The notes: a model not told the origin generated them from the sequence alone. A DNA stretch of 64,000 nucleotides from Phormidium sp. FACHB-1136 (GCF_014697375.1 NZ_JACJRS010000016.1:1-64000); one strand, 5' to 3'; positions 25,152 to 34,879 are shown, counted from the first letter of the stretch. Numbers and translations: made by a program.

Positions 25152-28100
25152 TTTAAGCCTCGAATGATGCGAACGACGGGAACACTATCGAGAAAGAAGA
25201 GATTTTCTCGAATGGGGTGATCCTTCTTAAAGAGGCGTCTAAAAATACTGCGAAGTGATTCCATTGTATCGCCTGAGATTTGCTCTAAGGTTGGCAGGTT
25301 CTTGGTGGCTAGGTGAGACATAAAAGATTTATTGGCGGCATGGAGTTCTTCCGGCAAATAAAGCTCCATGATGGTTGCATCTACAATCTGCTCGAAATAG
25401 TTTAGCATCAGCTTGTCATCAGCCGAAGCCACCATTGCTTCACCATGACCAGGAATATCCTTCAGTTCCTTGGCCAAAAAGAGAATATAGTTCACCAACG
25501 TTTCAATCCGGGCTTTGTCTTCGGGAGAGGCGGGAGGAATGGGGATTTGAGAAACATATATTGATTTAAATCGCTTGAAATCACCACGAACCGAAGGACA
25601 AATCTGATCGATAAAGAATTGTACAATCGCAGAATTAAGAACGCCTGCTAGATAGGTAGAGTCTTCTGGAATGATAAATAAGGTGCAATCAGGATATAAG
25701 TTGTTAGTATCAAAAGTAAATTCACAACGAGCCGCAATATCTGGATAAATAATCTTAGGTCGCTCAAACTCTTGCCAGTAGGCAATGTTGTCTTGAATTT
25801 CGTACCATTCATAGCTTCCCGGCTTACGACCACCAGGATTTCCAGGGGTTAATCGATCTTTGAATTGGTGTAGATGTTTGTGAATAGCAGGGTATTTTTT
25901 AATATCAATGCCTCGACGGGTAAAAATAATCCACAAGTTTTGATAATCCACTCGCCAGCGTTTTACGTCGCGTCCGCGTAGAAAGGGTTTGAGGACTTCG
26001 GCGGAAGAGGGGTGTTCGGCGATCAGTCTATCGCGGGTGGCTTGGTCTACCACAAAGGCTTCATTAAACCCGGTTAAAATTCCTCGATAAAACCGATTAT
26101 TCACATAGTCTCCCAGCGGGGTTCCGGCTTGGCGGAGTTTGGCTAGGAGGTTGAGGGCGGTGGCATCGGCAAATTGCCAGCCTTCGGCGGTGAGGGCGGT
26201 TTGGGGCATGGCAAAGGTTTGGGTTTGCACGGCGGTTTCAAACTGGTGGATGGGTTGTCCCATGTCCCAATTTAGGGCGTGGAAGTGGCCCGCTTCCGGG
26301 GATGGGGGCTTGCTTTTTTGAATAATGACAATCGTAGGATAGGCAATGGCGGCAAAGACAGGGGCATCGCCAAAGTCGATAATGCGCTGAATTTGGGTAT
26401 TTTGGATAATCAGTTGACGGAGCTTTTTACCATAGGCCGCTCGGAACCATTTATTAGAGGAAATATAGGTAAGAACGCCATGATCTCGCAGCAGGTTTAG
26501 GCCACGTTCGTAGAAAAAGATATAGAGATCGGCGGTGCCTGTATAGGATTCGTAATTGGGCTTGAGTTGATCTTTGAGGTGTTTAATTTGCTCCTGTCGC
26601 ACATAGGGCGGATTGCCGATAACAATATCAAATCCGCCCTGTTGTTGAAACACTTCGCTGAAGTAAATCTTGAAATCAAAGGTATCTTCGTTCCCGGTCA
26701 AGGTTTTAATCAGGGCTTTAATGTCTCGATTGAGCTTTGCTTTTCGTTCAGAATTGGTTTCATCAAAGAAATCAATCATCAACCGATCAAGCTGTTCTAG
26801 GGGCTGATAATTCAGCACACTGCCTTGATAAGGTTGCGTTCCTTCCCGATGATCTACACCGAGTAAGGAATTACCACAAACAATCTTGTAATCCAAATTT
26901 GGCAAGGGCTTAATGCGGGTGTAATCCTCCTCATCCACCACCAAAGACAACCACAGCCGCAGCTTGGCAATATCCACCGCACCGGGGTCAATATCCACCC
27001 CATAAATCGAATTTTGAATGGCATGGCGTTTGAAGGCATAGGCGGATCTGCCCTCATCCCCCCGGCCCCCTTCTCCCAAGGAGGGAGAAGGGGGAGATTT
27101 GGAAGGAATTTCTTGGGTTGAGAGAGGACTAGAAGCAAGTTTCTTGCCCCCCTCTCCCCAGGGAGAGGGGCTGGGGGTGAGGGCGGCCAGATAGGTGCTT
27201 AAAATCCCCCGTACCTTCACAATCTCCTGCATCATCCCCACCGGAAACGCCCCAGACCCAATCGCCGGATCGCAGATTTTGATCGCCGCTAGGGCTTGGT
27301 CAATTTCCGCCGCATGGGCACGTACCGCCTCCGGCACCCGAAACGAGTAGGTGCTGGTTTCGTTGCCCTTTTGCACCACCTGGGCATCGTGTTCCATCGC
27401 CCATTCCCCCTCCCGAATCAAGCGTTCCAGGTCTCCACGGGGCACCCGCTCACAGTATTCCTCCTGGGTGAGGGGCAATTGTCCAACGGTGGGCGTGGCA
27501 AACAGGCTGGCCTGCTGGGTGGGGGGCGGCATCAGTTCCACCGCCTGCCGATTGAGGGTGGTATCGAGGTAGTTAATCAAACTTTCTTGGCACATATAAT
27601 GCACAATTTCGCGAGGCGTATAGAATGCCCCCTTGGCCTTGCGATCCGTCACCTCCAGCAAATTTTCAAACACCTTGCCCAGCATTTCTGGGTCAACCGC
27701 CACCTCCTTATCCAGCGGTTCATCCTCCCGCACCGTAAAGTTATACAGGTCAAAGGTATCGAGCACCTGCTGAATGGTTGGGTTGGCAATCAGCACATTG
27801 GTGGTTTGCCAGTCGTAGCCGCCGATGGGTTCAAACAATCCCCCATTCAAAAACGGAATCTTGCAGGGAGTTTGGCATCCCGGTAATTCGTAGAGCGATT
27901 CATCGCCGCGATGGCTGGCCAGGGCATCATAGAATAAGGGTTCTAAAACATCATTAAAAAAATTGTGGTATTGGATAGTTTCTTGGTTAAATAATCGGCG
28001 CAGAAAATCCTTTGGCCCCTGGCCCCAGGGTTGTCCCGGTTCCACCCCCAGCCAACCCTTCTTTTGGAGGAAGTAAAGAAATACGATCTGTCCCAATAGC

Positions 28101-28819
28101 TTTTTGGCAAAATTGGCCGGATCAATGTGCTTTTTGGAAAAGTCAGCCGAGATGGCGGTATCCGTTTGAATTAGGGCTTCTACCTCATCCCGCACCTGCA
28201 AAAATAGGGCTTTATATTGCCCAAAAAATTCCTGCGTTACCGATTCAATATTAAACGCTGCCTCCAACTCATCCAGGGTCGGATTTTGGCGATCATTCAG
28301 TAATAGTGGTAAAAGCTGCTGCTGGGCCGTATGGTTGGGTTCCGTTTGCCCCACCAAAAAGGAAGACCGCCGCGCCGCTGTCACCTCCTTAGTGGGTTTA
28401 TAGCTACCATCGGCCTGCACCTCCAGGCGATAATCTAACCGCACTAAAGAGAACCGCCAATCCAGGGATTCATCGGTGGTATAGGCCACCAACGCCGCTT
28501 CTTTTTGACCCCGATCTTGCAGATATTGGGCCATAAAATTGCGCTGCATTGTCCGCGCCCGTTCCAGCGAAGACTGCCGATGCAGCCGCACCACTAACAC
28601 ATCAATGGTGTTGCCATCGGGGTCGATATATTGGCCAAGGCGCTTGTATTGTTTGACCTGGTTTCGATAGGTCTCTTTAATATAAGCGCCCTGAACATTG
28701 AGCGCCTTGGATTCATCCAGATCGTTCACCAAATTGCGGGCAAACTGCCGAAACTGGGCTTCCTCAAAGGGTCGTTGTAGGGTGTTGGTGAGCAACGTTT
28801 TGGCGCTGGTTTTGTCCAT
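25148..28819 (-). CDS. Type IIG-like DNA methylase/restriction protein (Eco57I family)
   Basis: This 1223-residue protein has an N-terminal region of about 380 residues of possible nuclease function (NTIDVLVVRLHRQSS), then ENLLEVTDRKAKGAFYTPRE. The N6-adenine methylase motif I is CDPAIGSGAFPVGM and motif IV is IGNPPYVRQEQ. A TaqI-like target-recognition half follows (LKPFLRGRDVKRWRVDYQ). Between motif I and the motif II region (GVDIDPGAVDIAKLRLWLS) lies a repeat-derived insert of about 45 codons (27050-27184). It would modify, and perhaps cut, DNA. It is the middle of an operon with a helicase upstream and an ATPase overlapping downstream. The last 900 bases are more AT-rich than the first part. 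Confidence 0.85.
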   Translation of the reverse strand: MDKTSAKTLLTNTLQRPFEEAQFRQFARNLVNDLDESKALNVQGAYIKETYRNQVKQYKRLGQYIDPDGNTIDVLVVRLHRQSSLERARTMQRNFMAQYLQDRGQKEAALVAYTTDESLDWRFSLVRLDYRLEVQADGSYKPTKEVTAARRSSFLVGQTEPNHTAQQQLLPLLLNDRQNPTLDELEAAFNIESVTQEFFGQYKALFLQVRDEVEALIQTDTAISADFSKKHIDPANFAKKLLGQIVFLYFLQKKGWLGVEPGQPWGQGPKDFLRRLFNQETIQYHNFFNDVLEPLFYDALASHRGDESLYELPGCQTPCKIPFLNGGLFEPIGGYDWQTTNVLIANPTIQQVLDTFDLYNFTVREDEPLDKEVAVDPEMLGKVFENLLEVTDRKAKGAFYTPREIVHYMCQESLINYLDTTLNRQAVELMPPPTQQASLFATPTVGQLPLTQEEYCERVPRGDLERLIREGEWAMEHDAQVVQKGNETSTYSFRVPEAVRAHAAEIDQALAAIKICDPAIGSGAFPVGMMQEIVKVRGILSTYLAALTPSPSPWGEGGKKLASSPLSTQEIPSKSPPSPSLGEGGRGDEGRSAYAFKRHAIQNSIYGVDIDPGAVDIAKLRLWLSLVVDEEDYTRIKPLPNLDYKIVCGNSLLGVDHREGTQPYQGSVLNYQPLEQLDRLMIDFFDETNSERKAKLNRDIKALIKTLTGNEDTFDFKIYFSEVFQQQGGFDIVIGNPPYVRQEQIKHLKDQLKPNYESYTGTADLYIFFYERGLNLLRDHGVLTYISSNKWFRAAYGKKLRQLIIQNTQIQRIIDFGDAPVFAAIAYPTIVIIQKSKPPSPEAGHFHALNWDMGQPIHQFETAVQTQTFAMPQTALTAEGWQFADATALNLLAKLRQAGTPLGDYVNNRFYRGILTGFNEAFVVDQATRDRLIAEHPSSAEVLKPFLRGRDVKRWRVDYQNLWIIFTRRGIDIKKYPAIHKHLHQFKDRLTPGNPGGRKPGSYEWYEIQDNIAYWQEFERPKIIYPDIAARCEFTFDTNNLYPDCTLFIIPEDSTYLAGVLNSAIVQFFIDQICPSVRGDFKRFKSIYVSQIPIPPASPEDKARIETLVNYILFLAKELKDIPGHGEAMVASADDKLMLNYFEQIVDATIMELYLPEELHAANKSFMSHLATKNLPTLEQISGDTMESLRSIFRRLFKKDHPIRENLFFLDSVPVVRIIRGLK
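27050..27184 (-). repeat. Palindromic element in frame inside the methylase gene
   Basis: The 135-bp segment is bounded by GCCCTCA and TGAGGGC and holds two hairpins: CCTTCTCCCAAGGAGGGAGA and CTCTCCCCAGGGAGAG. It encodes LTPSPSPWGEGG near one end and PPSPSLGEGGRGDEG near the other, unlike any methylase sequence. It keeps the frame (45 codons). Nearly the same element is in the helicase gene (29741-29877). Confidence 0.88.
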
Positions 28820-28852
28820 GGTTTTATCCTTAGCAAATGGCCCACACCCCCA

Positions 28853-29150
28853 GATCCCTCACCCCCAGCCCCTCTCCCCCTGGGAGAGGGGGGCCGGAAG
28901 GAGTTTTCCTACCGTACGTCCTTGGAGATCCCCCTAAATCCCCCTTAAAAAGGGGGACTTTGACTCCGCTCCCCCCCTTGGTAAGGGAGGCTAGGGGGGA
29001 TCAACCCCAGGCATCAAGCAGCACAGGGGACTTTGACTCCGGTTCCCCCCTTGGTAAGGGGGGCTAGGGGGGATCAACTCTAGGCATCAAGCAGCACAGA
29101 GACTTATGTATAAGCAGTAGCTCCATGGGAGAGGGATTTAGGGTGAGGGC
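28853..29150. repeat. Cluster of palindromic repeats between the methylase and helicase genes
   Basis: This intergenic stretch is made almost entirely of repeats: a CCCTCACCCCCAGCCCCTCT hairpin element, two 73-bp tandem copies (the marker ACTTTGACTCC begins at 28957 and 29030, each followed by CTTGGTAAGGG and GCATCAAGCAGCACAG), then ACTTATGTATAAGCAGTAGC and a terminal GGGATTTAGGGTGAGGGC. Read on the minus strand the last part has the same order of blocks as 8186-8322. Its end overlaps the helicase gene and provides the stop codon. Confidence 0.82.
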
Positions 29151-32100
29151 GACCCTGGCGGGTAGAGGTATTCCGATAGAACGACCTCCCGGCTTTGGCC
29201 CCATTGGGGGATGGGGGTGGGTTCGGGTTCGGCCAGTAGGGCAATGGGGACGGTTCGCTTCAGTGCATTCAGCAGTTTGAGCGGGTCTCCGGCAATGGGT
29301 TTGATGGCTTGCTGTACCTTTTTGGCCGTGGGTTTCGGAATCCGCCCTTCCTCAAAGGCGATCCGCACTACTTTTAGGAATGCCTCATCTTCATCGGTAA
29401 AGCCGCGAAACCTACGAATATCTTTAGCTTTCAGACATTGAATGACAAATTTATCGTAGGTGCTGCCGCCTCGCCCTAGGGCCGGGGCCAAATCTGGCAT
29501 TTGTTCTAGGGCCACAAAGGCGTCTTTATTCTGTTGCAGCAAGTCGTAGTAGCGTTTGGGGATGGGCTGCTTGGGATGGTCGGGTTCGCACTCCAGCCAA
29601 TCTACCGCCTGAAAAAAGTCGATTTCCTGGGTGGTGGTGCCGTCGGATAGAAAGAATTTCTTTAGCGCTCCCTGCCGAAAAAACGTCAGCAGTTGGCCCT
29701 CCTGGCTCCCCTCTCCCAAGGAGGGAGAAGCGAGGAGTTGGCCCTCATCCCCCCGGCCCCCTTCTCCCAAGGAGGGAGAAGGGGGAGATTTGGAAAGAAT
29801 TTCCTGTGTTGAGAGAAGACTAGAAGAAAGCTTCTTGCTCCCCTCTCCCATCTTGGGAGAGGGGCTGGGGGTGAGGGTCTTGATCCGCTGGGCGGTGCGG
29901 GCCTTGCGGGGTAGTTTTTTGATGGTCTCGAAGAGGTGCGGTTGCTGGTCGCGAATTTGGCGCAGGAGTTGTAAATATTCCAGTTCCGACCGTTCCTCGG
30001 CCTCGGTGCCCTGTTCGTAGCTTTCTCGTCGGTTTAGGGTGTGATAGAGCCGATCTCCAAATAACTCGTGGGTGGTCACTTCTTCCTCTTCACTGAGGTA
30101 TTTGGCATCTTCCCCTAGGGTGTCGTGGAAGGCTTGAATTTTGGCCACGATGTTTTCCTCTAGCCCTAGCTGGGCCTCCGATTGGGCCGTTGGAAAACAG
30201 TTAAAAATGTAAACCTGGTCATGGGCGGTTCCCACCCGATTTACTCGCCCCACCCGCTGCAAAACTCGCGTGGGGTTCCAGGGCAGGTCATAATTCACCA
30301 CCACATTGGCGCGATGTAGGTTAATGCCCTCCGCCAACACATCGGTGGTAATTAAAATCCGAATACGATCTTCCTGCGTGGAATGATTTGGATCAAAGTT
30401 TTGTTGAATCAGAGTTTTCGCCACAGAGGGATTATGGTACACAGGCTCTCCAGATGCGTTATACACACCGCCCTTACTGGCATAAAACATCACCTGGTGG
30501 GGAAATTTGGCATCCAAAGTGGCGTAAAGATGATCCCCCGTTTCCTTGGATTCGGTAAAAATTACCAGTTGTTGATCCTTCAGATGGGAATGGCTTTGCA
30601 AATCTGCCACAAACTGATTCAGTTTGGGATCATCCTCCAGCCGATGCCACAGGGTTTGAATATCTTGCAGCAGGATTAAATCTGCCCGTAGATCCTGGAG
30701 AAAGTCATCATTAAAATCGGTGGCTTGGTAAACCTGAACCCGATTTTGTTCAACTTCAGTGAGCAGTTCATCGGGATTGTCTCGCTCTAGCAAATCGTAG
30801 ACATCCAGATCTTTACTAATTAACACCGTGCCCTGTTCCACCATGGCGATGAACTTTTCATAGGACTCAATAAACCGCCCTAGGGTACGCTTAAAGGCAT
30901 AGAAACTGCTTTCTAGACGTTTCACTAAAATCGCCCGCATAAAGCCACCAATATTGCGCTGGCTTTGGCGGGTAAAGCTCGAAACTTGCTGATTCAAATA
31001 CAACAGCGGCGTATAGCGGGCATAGGACAACCGCCGCAATAGCCGCATGGTTTGGTTAAAGACCCATTCCGTTTTGTCATCAAACTGATAGATAATTTTC
31101 TGGGGCTCCGCCAGTTTAGGAAACATCAATCCCTGCTGAGTCAGGTCTTCGGCAAAGTAATTTAGAATCTCGCTACGGGTACGGCGTACCATCACATAGC
31201 GCAACACCTTGGTCCGAATTTCCTGGGAAACGGCTTTGAGGGTCGTCCAATACTCAGGATCGGTCTTCTCATACTGATCCAGCCGCTTTTGCAACGCCTT
31301 AAAGAATTGCTCCAGGTTAGCAATGCCGGGAATGGTGCTTTTCCGGGCAGGTTGGAACAGCTTAAGCTGGTTAAAAATATCACTAATGCGGTTATTCAAA
31401 GGCGTAGCCGAGACGAGAATGACCTGCTTTCCGGCACAAATTTGGAAGAGGTTTTCATAGGCTTGGGTGCCTTCATTACGAAAACGGTGGGCTTCATCAA
31501 TCAGCACATAGCGAAATTTCTTCAAATCTCGCTGCAAGAGGGCATCCAGCTTCCCCAAGGATTCCACCTCGTAGCCGCGAATCCCAAAGTCATAGAACGT
31601 TTCTCGCCAATAGTCCTGTAACACCGGAGGACAAATCACCAAAATTCGTCCCTGGATCTGTTGGGCCAATAGGGCCGAAATGTAGGTTTTCCCTAGCCCC
31701 ACCACATCTGCTAAAAAGACGCCCCCATAGGCATCCAGAATTTTCTTGGCAGAGGTCACGGCCTGTTTTTGGTAGGCCAATTCCATAAAGCTATCGGGTA
31801 GATAAATATCTAGATCATCTTCATCAAGGTTAATATCTTCCTTGAGATATTCATAGAGAAACTTGAGGTAAAGTTCGTAGGGGGTAATCGTGTCGTTGAG
31901 CCAGGTTTGCTGTTGAACGGTGGCCACATAGTCAGCGGAAATATCCACCGCCTCCGCCCACAGGGCTTCAAACTGTTCTAGGGCAAATTCCACATCCGCT
32001 CGATCCTTCAGTTCCACATTAAATTCTCGGTTGGCCACCAGTCCTGACCAGGAGAAATTGCTCGATCCAGTAATCACTCGCCCAAAGTCTCGATCCTCCT

Positions 32101-32536
32101 CCCCAAACCGACTGATATACACCTTGGCATGGAGATTGGCACTGGGATAGGCTTTGATTTCGAGCTTTCCAGACCGAATAAAGTCAATGAATTTCTGCAC
32201 TCCTAACTCGGTTGCGTAGGTGTCTTGGGCCTGGGTAATCTCGGCGGCAACTTGCTCCCGCGCCTGATCCTTCGTGCGCTTGTGGGACTCAAAATCCAGA
32301 TCCATTTGTGCCTGGGCCGTTTCGATCCATTCAAAGGCCTTTTGATCCACCGTTAGGCCCACCAAAATCCGAATGTGATCCACCGATTCTAGGGCGTCAT
32401 ACAGTTGATAAAACCCACTGGTGCGGAAATAGCCCACCAGCACGTCAAAATACTGCACATCCGACAACGTTCGCTTGAAGCGATCTAGAAGCGTGGCTCC
32501 TGGTTCGTTGGTAAAAAACGTGAGATCCGTAGTCAT
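29138..32536 (-). CDS. Phospholipase D-domain SNF2-type helicase, defence operon
   Basis: This is a 1132-residue protein. Residues 1-190 are a phospholipase D-like nuclease domain with one HxK site (ANLHAKVYISRFG) and the following GSSNFSWSGL. The superfamily 2 helicase core follows: Walker A in ADVVGLGKTYIS, DEAH box in LIDEAHRFRNE, motif III VSATPLNNR and motif VI LQRVGRVNRVG. A C-terminal region of about 250 residues carries a repeat-derived insert. It probably translocates on DNA and cuts or remodels it with the methylase encoded 318 bases downstream. The ATG at 32536 has an upstream GGAGG. The last codons (GSPSP, stop) come from a palindromic repeat, so the native C-terminus may have been altered. 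Confidence 0.87.
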   Translation of the reverse strand: MTTDLTFFTNEPGATLLDRFKRTLSDVQYFDVLVGYFRTSGFYQLYDALESVDHIRILVGLTVDQKAFEWIETAQAQMDLDFESHKRTKDQAREQVAAEITQAQDTYATELGVQKFIDFIRSGKLEIKAYPSANLHAKVYISRFGEEDRDFGRVITGSSNFSWSGLVANREFNVELKDRADVEFALEQFEALWAEAVDISADYVATVQQQTWLNDTITPYELYLKFLYEYLKEDINLDEDDLDIYLPDSFMELAYQKQAVTSAKKILDAYGGVFLADVVGLGKTYISALLAQQIQGRILVICPPVLQDYWRETFYDFGIRGYEVESLGKLDALLQRDLKKFRYVLIDEAHRFRNEGTQAYENLFQICAGKQVILVSATPLNNRISDIFNQLKLFQPARKSTIPGIANLEQFFKALQKRLDQYEKTDPEYWTTLKAVSQEIRTKVLRYVMVRRTRSEILNYFAEDLTQQGLMFPKLAEPQKIIYQFDDKTEWVFNQTMRLLRRLSYARYTPLLYLNQQVSSFTRQSQRNIGGFMRAILVKRLESSFYAFKRTLGRFIESYEKFIAMVEQGTVLISKDLDVYDLLERDNPDELLTEVEQNRVQVYQATDFNDDFLQDLRADLILLQDIQTLWHRLEDDPKLNQFVADLQSHSHLKDQQLVIFTESKETGDHLYATLDAKFPHQVMFYASKGGVYNASGEPVYHNPSVAKTLIQQNFDPNHSTQEDRIRILITTDVLAEGINLHRANVVVNYDLPWNPTRVLQRVGRVNRVGTAHDQVYIFNCFPTAQSEAQLGLEENIVAKIQAFHDTLGEDAKYLSEEEEVTTHELFGDRLYHTLNRRESYEQGTEAEERSELEYLQLLRQIRDQQPHLFETIKKLPRKARTAQRIKTLTPSPSPKMGEGSKKLSSSLLSTQEILSKSPPSPSLGEGGRGDEGQLLASPSLGEGSQEGQLLTFFRQGALKKFFLSDGTTTQEIDFFQAVDWLECEPDHPKQPIPKRYYDLLQQNKDAFVALEQMPDLAPALGRGGSTYDKFVIQCLKAKDIRRFRGFTDEDEAFLKVVRIAFEEGRIPKPTAKKVQQAIKPIAGDPLKLLNALKRTVPIALLAEPEPTPIPQWGQSREVVLSEYLYPPGSPSP
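29696..29877 (-). repeat. Double palindromic element in frame inside the helicase gene
   Basis: A core of about 137 bp (29741-29877) matches the element in the methylase gene, including GAGGGAGAAGGGGGAGATTT and a CTTGGGAGAGGGGCTGGGGG hairpin. In front of it lies a partial second copy (29696-29740). The short direct repeat AGTTGGCCCTC flanks that first part (29691 and 29736), encoding QLL twice. The insert encodes SPSPKMGEG, PPSPSLGEGGRGDEG and ASPSLGEGS and keeps the frame. Confidence 0.88.
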
Positions 32537-32701
32537 AGAGGAGGGGTGGGGGCTGAATTAACTCCTGATTGTAGCCCTCGATGTCTAAAACAACGGATCG
32601 TCGCAACAGCCCGAGGCAAGGACAGCCCTGCCAACAAGGCGCTTAAGCCCCTTGCCTGTCGCATGTGACTGAAATCCGCCAGATCACACTAACAGTCAAG
32701 A

Positions 32702-33910
32702 TTAGGCCAGCACGGGCTCGGCTTTGATGGCAAAGATGCGCTCAATGGTGTCTTCCACGGAGCGGTCGGGGGTGGAGGCTCCTGAGGTGACGCCGACGAC
32801 GACGGGGCCAGCGGGCAGCCAGTTTTCCGTGACCGCCATCTCCCCATGGAGGAGCTTGTGTTCGATGCGGTTGCCGGGGCCAATGCGGCTGGCGCTGTCG
32901 ATGTGGTAGGAGGGAATGTTTCGCTCCACGGCAATTTCTTGCAGGTGGGTGGTATTGGAGGAATTGTAGCCGCCGATCACCACCATCACATCGAGGGTTT
33001 CATCCACCAGTTTGAACATGGCGTCCTGCCGTTCCTGGGTGGCATCGCAGATGGTGTTGAAGCTGAGGAAATGATCGTTGAGGGCTTGGGGGCCATACTT
33101 TTTCAGCATGGTGTGTTCAAAGAGTTTGCCGATTTGCTCGGTTTCGCCCTTTAGCATGGTGGTTTGGTTGGCGATGCCGATGCGATCTAGGTCGGTGTCG
33201 GGATCGAACCCGGTGGAACAGGCGTTGCCAAACTTAGCCATAAATTCCCCACGGTTGCCGCCATTGAGGATGTAGTCGGCCACGTATTGCGCCTGATCCA
33301 GATTCAGGACAATCAAATACTTACCCGCAAAGGAGCTGGTGGCCACGGTTTCCTCATGGTTATATTTGCCGTGGATGATGGAGGTGTGGTCTTTTTTCTT
33401 ATGCTTTTCCACGGTGTTCCACACTTTGGAAACCCAGGGGCAGGTGGTATCCACAATGGTGCAGCCCTTGTCGTTCAGGAGCTGCATTTCCTGGACACTG
33501 GCCCCAAAGGCGGGCAGAATCACCACATCCCCCTGGCCCACCACCGAAAAATCCTTGTCGTTATTTTGCACCTCAATAAAGGCGACGTTCATGTCCTTGA
33601 GGCGCTGGTTAACGCTGGGATTGTGGATGATCTCATTGGTAATCCAAATCCGCTCCGTGGGGAAGTGCTGCCGAGTTTCGTAGGCCATGGCCACCGCCCG
33701 CTCCACGCCCCAGCAAAAGCCGAAGGCCTCCGCCAGTTTGATGGTGACGTTGCCGCGAGTGAGGGTGTAGTTCAGGGCGCGAATTTCCTGGATCAGGCCA
33801 CTGTTGTATTCGGTCTGCATTTGGCCCGCCACGTCATCCCCATGGCCAAAGCCCTGACGAAAATACTTGTCGGAGTGGTGCAGGGATCGCTTAAAGGCCT
33901 TGGTATCCAT
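32702..33910 (-). CDS. ispH: 4-hydroxy-3-methylbut-2-enyl diphosphate reductase
   Basis: IspH is an iron-sulfur enzyme that makes IPP and DMAPP in the last step of the non-mevalonate pathway. The 402-residue protein is the long plant/cyanobacterial type. The three cluster cysteines are in [25 protein letters not shown] and [30 protein letters not shown] and [10 protein letters not shown] are also present. The frame is open to 34174, but the family start [17 protein letters not shown] is at 33910. It is monocistronic here, and diverges from the Uma2 gene at 34088. Confidence 0.96.
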   Translation of the reverse strand: MDTKAFKRSLHHSDKYFRQGFGHGDDVAGQMQTEYNSGLIQEIRALNYTLTRGNVTIKLAEAFGFCWGVERAVAMAYETRQHFPTERIWITNEIIHNPSVNQRLKDMNVAFIEVQNNDKDFSVVGQGDVVILPAFGASVQEMQLLNDKGCTIVDTTCPWVSKVWNTVEKHKKKDHTSIIHGKYNHEETVATSSFAGKYLIVLNLDQAQYVADYILNGGNRGEFMAKFGNACSTGFDPDTDLDRIGIANQTTMLKGETEQIGKLFEHTMLKKYGPQALNDHFLSFNTICDATQERQDAMFKLVDETLDVMVVIGGYNSSNTTHLQEIAVERNIPSYHIDSASRIGPGNRIEHKLLHGEMAVTENWLPAGPVVVGVTSGASTPDRSVEDTIERIFAIKAEPVLA

Positions 33911-34087
33911 CGGTATTTTCCAGAGTGGCGACACGTTACCTAGAATAACGGGTTGTGAACCGGGTTTTAGTGCCCCCAGCCTAGGAAAATCTCTATGGTT
34001 AGGGCAAAGGTGACGCGCTAGACAGCGGATTTCCTCGTCTATGGAGGCAGTGGCTATGATAAATCCATGCGCCCCCAGGGAACCGCC

Positions 34088-34870
34088 ATGGTACAAGCCG
34101 ACCTTTACAAGAATCTCCCCACCAGCGACGAGCTGCCCGACGCCGACGATACCCCCGTGGACAACGAAGACCAAAATCTTTTACCCAACTACCTACTCTT
34201 TTTGCTGCAACGGATCTGGGCCGACCGCCAAGACTGGTACTTTGGTGTGGATATGGGCATTTACCACACCACGGGGAAGGATCACCGTGTTCCGGTGATT
34301 CCCGACGGCTTTTTGGCCCTGGGGGTGCCCCGCCGCAAGCCCGGTCAACGCTTCCGCAGAAGCTATGTGGTCTGGGAAGAAGCGGGCGTTGTACCCACCA
34401 TGGCCCTAGAGATGGTGTCCTGGAGTCCTGGTGGGGAATACGTCGAAAAAATGGACATCTACGCCAACCTCGGCGTCTTGTACTACGTCATCTACAACCC
34501 AGAATACTGGGGCCGGGACAAGCACCAACCCTTTGAAGTCTACAAGCGAATCGGTGAGAAATACCACCTCCAGCGGGGTGAACCCTACTGGATGCCGGAG
34601 GCAGGGCTGGCCATTGGTCGAGCCCAGGGGCTCCTCGGCGGCGAAATCCGAGAGGTGCTGTCCTGGTTTGATGCCGAGGGCAACCGCTACCCTTCCGCCG
34701 AGGAACAGGCCCAGGATTTTCAAGCCCAGGCCCAGCAAGAACGGCAGGCTCGGCTGGCGGCGATTATGCCGCTTCAGCGAATGGGCTTGACCCCGGCACA
34801 GATTGCCGAGGCACTTCAGTTATCCCTAGAGGTGGTCGAAGAAAGCCTCGGCCAGATCACCCCTGATTGA
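34088..34870 (+). CDS. Uma2-family (DUF820) putative endonuclease, second copy
   Basis: This 260-residue Uma2 protein differs from the one at 17506. It has [20 protein letters not shown], then [35 protein letters not shown] and [14 protein letters not shown]. It ends in a helix-turn-helix-like tail ([20 protein letters not shown]), which may bind DNA. Acidic nuclease-core residues are present. ATG 34067 is an alternative start seven codons upstream. The function is unproven. It is followed by a repeat and then the convergent ftsY. Confidence 0.8.
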   Translation: MVQADLYKNLPTSDELPDADDTPVDNEDQNLLPNYLLFLLQRIWADRQDWYFGVDMGIYHTTGKDHRVPVIPDGFLALGVPRRKPGQRFRRSYVVWEEAGVVPTMALEMVSWSPGGEYVEKMDIYANLGVLYYVIYNPEYWGRDKHQPFEVYKRIGEKYHLQRGEPYWMPEAGLAIGRAQGLLGGEIREVLSWFDAEGNRYPSAEEQAQDFQAQAQQERQARLAAIMPLQRMGLTPAQIAEALQLSLEVVEESLGQITPD

Positions 34871-34879
34871 TTCCCCCCA

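Noticed and set aside
23521-32536. A DISARM or BREX system
   Set aside because: Helicase, PLD and methylase are shared themes, but no DUF1998 protein, drmA/drmE, PglZ or BrxC is present, and the PLD is fused to the helicase.
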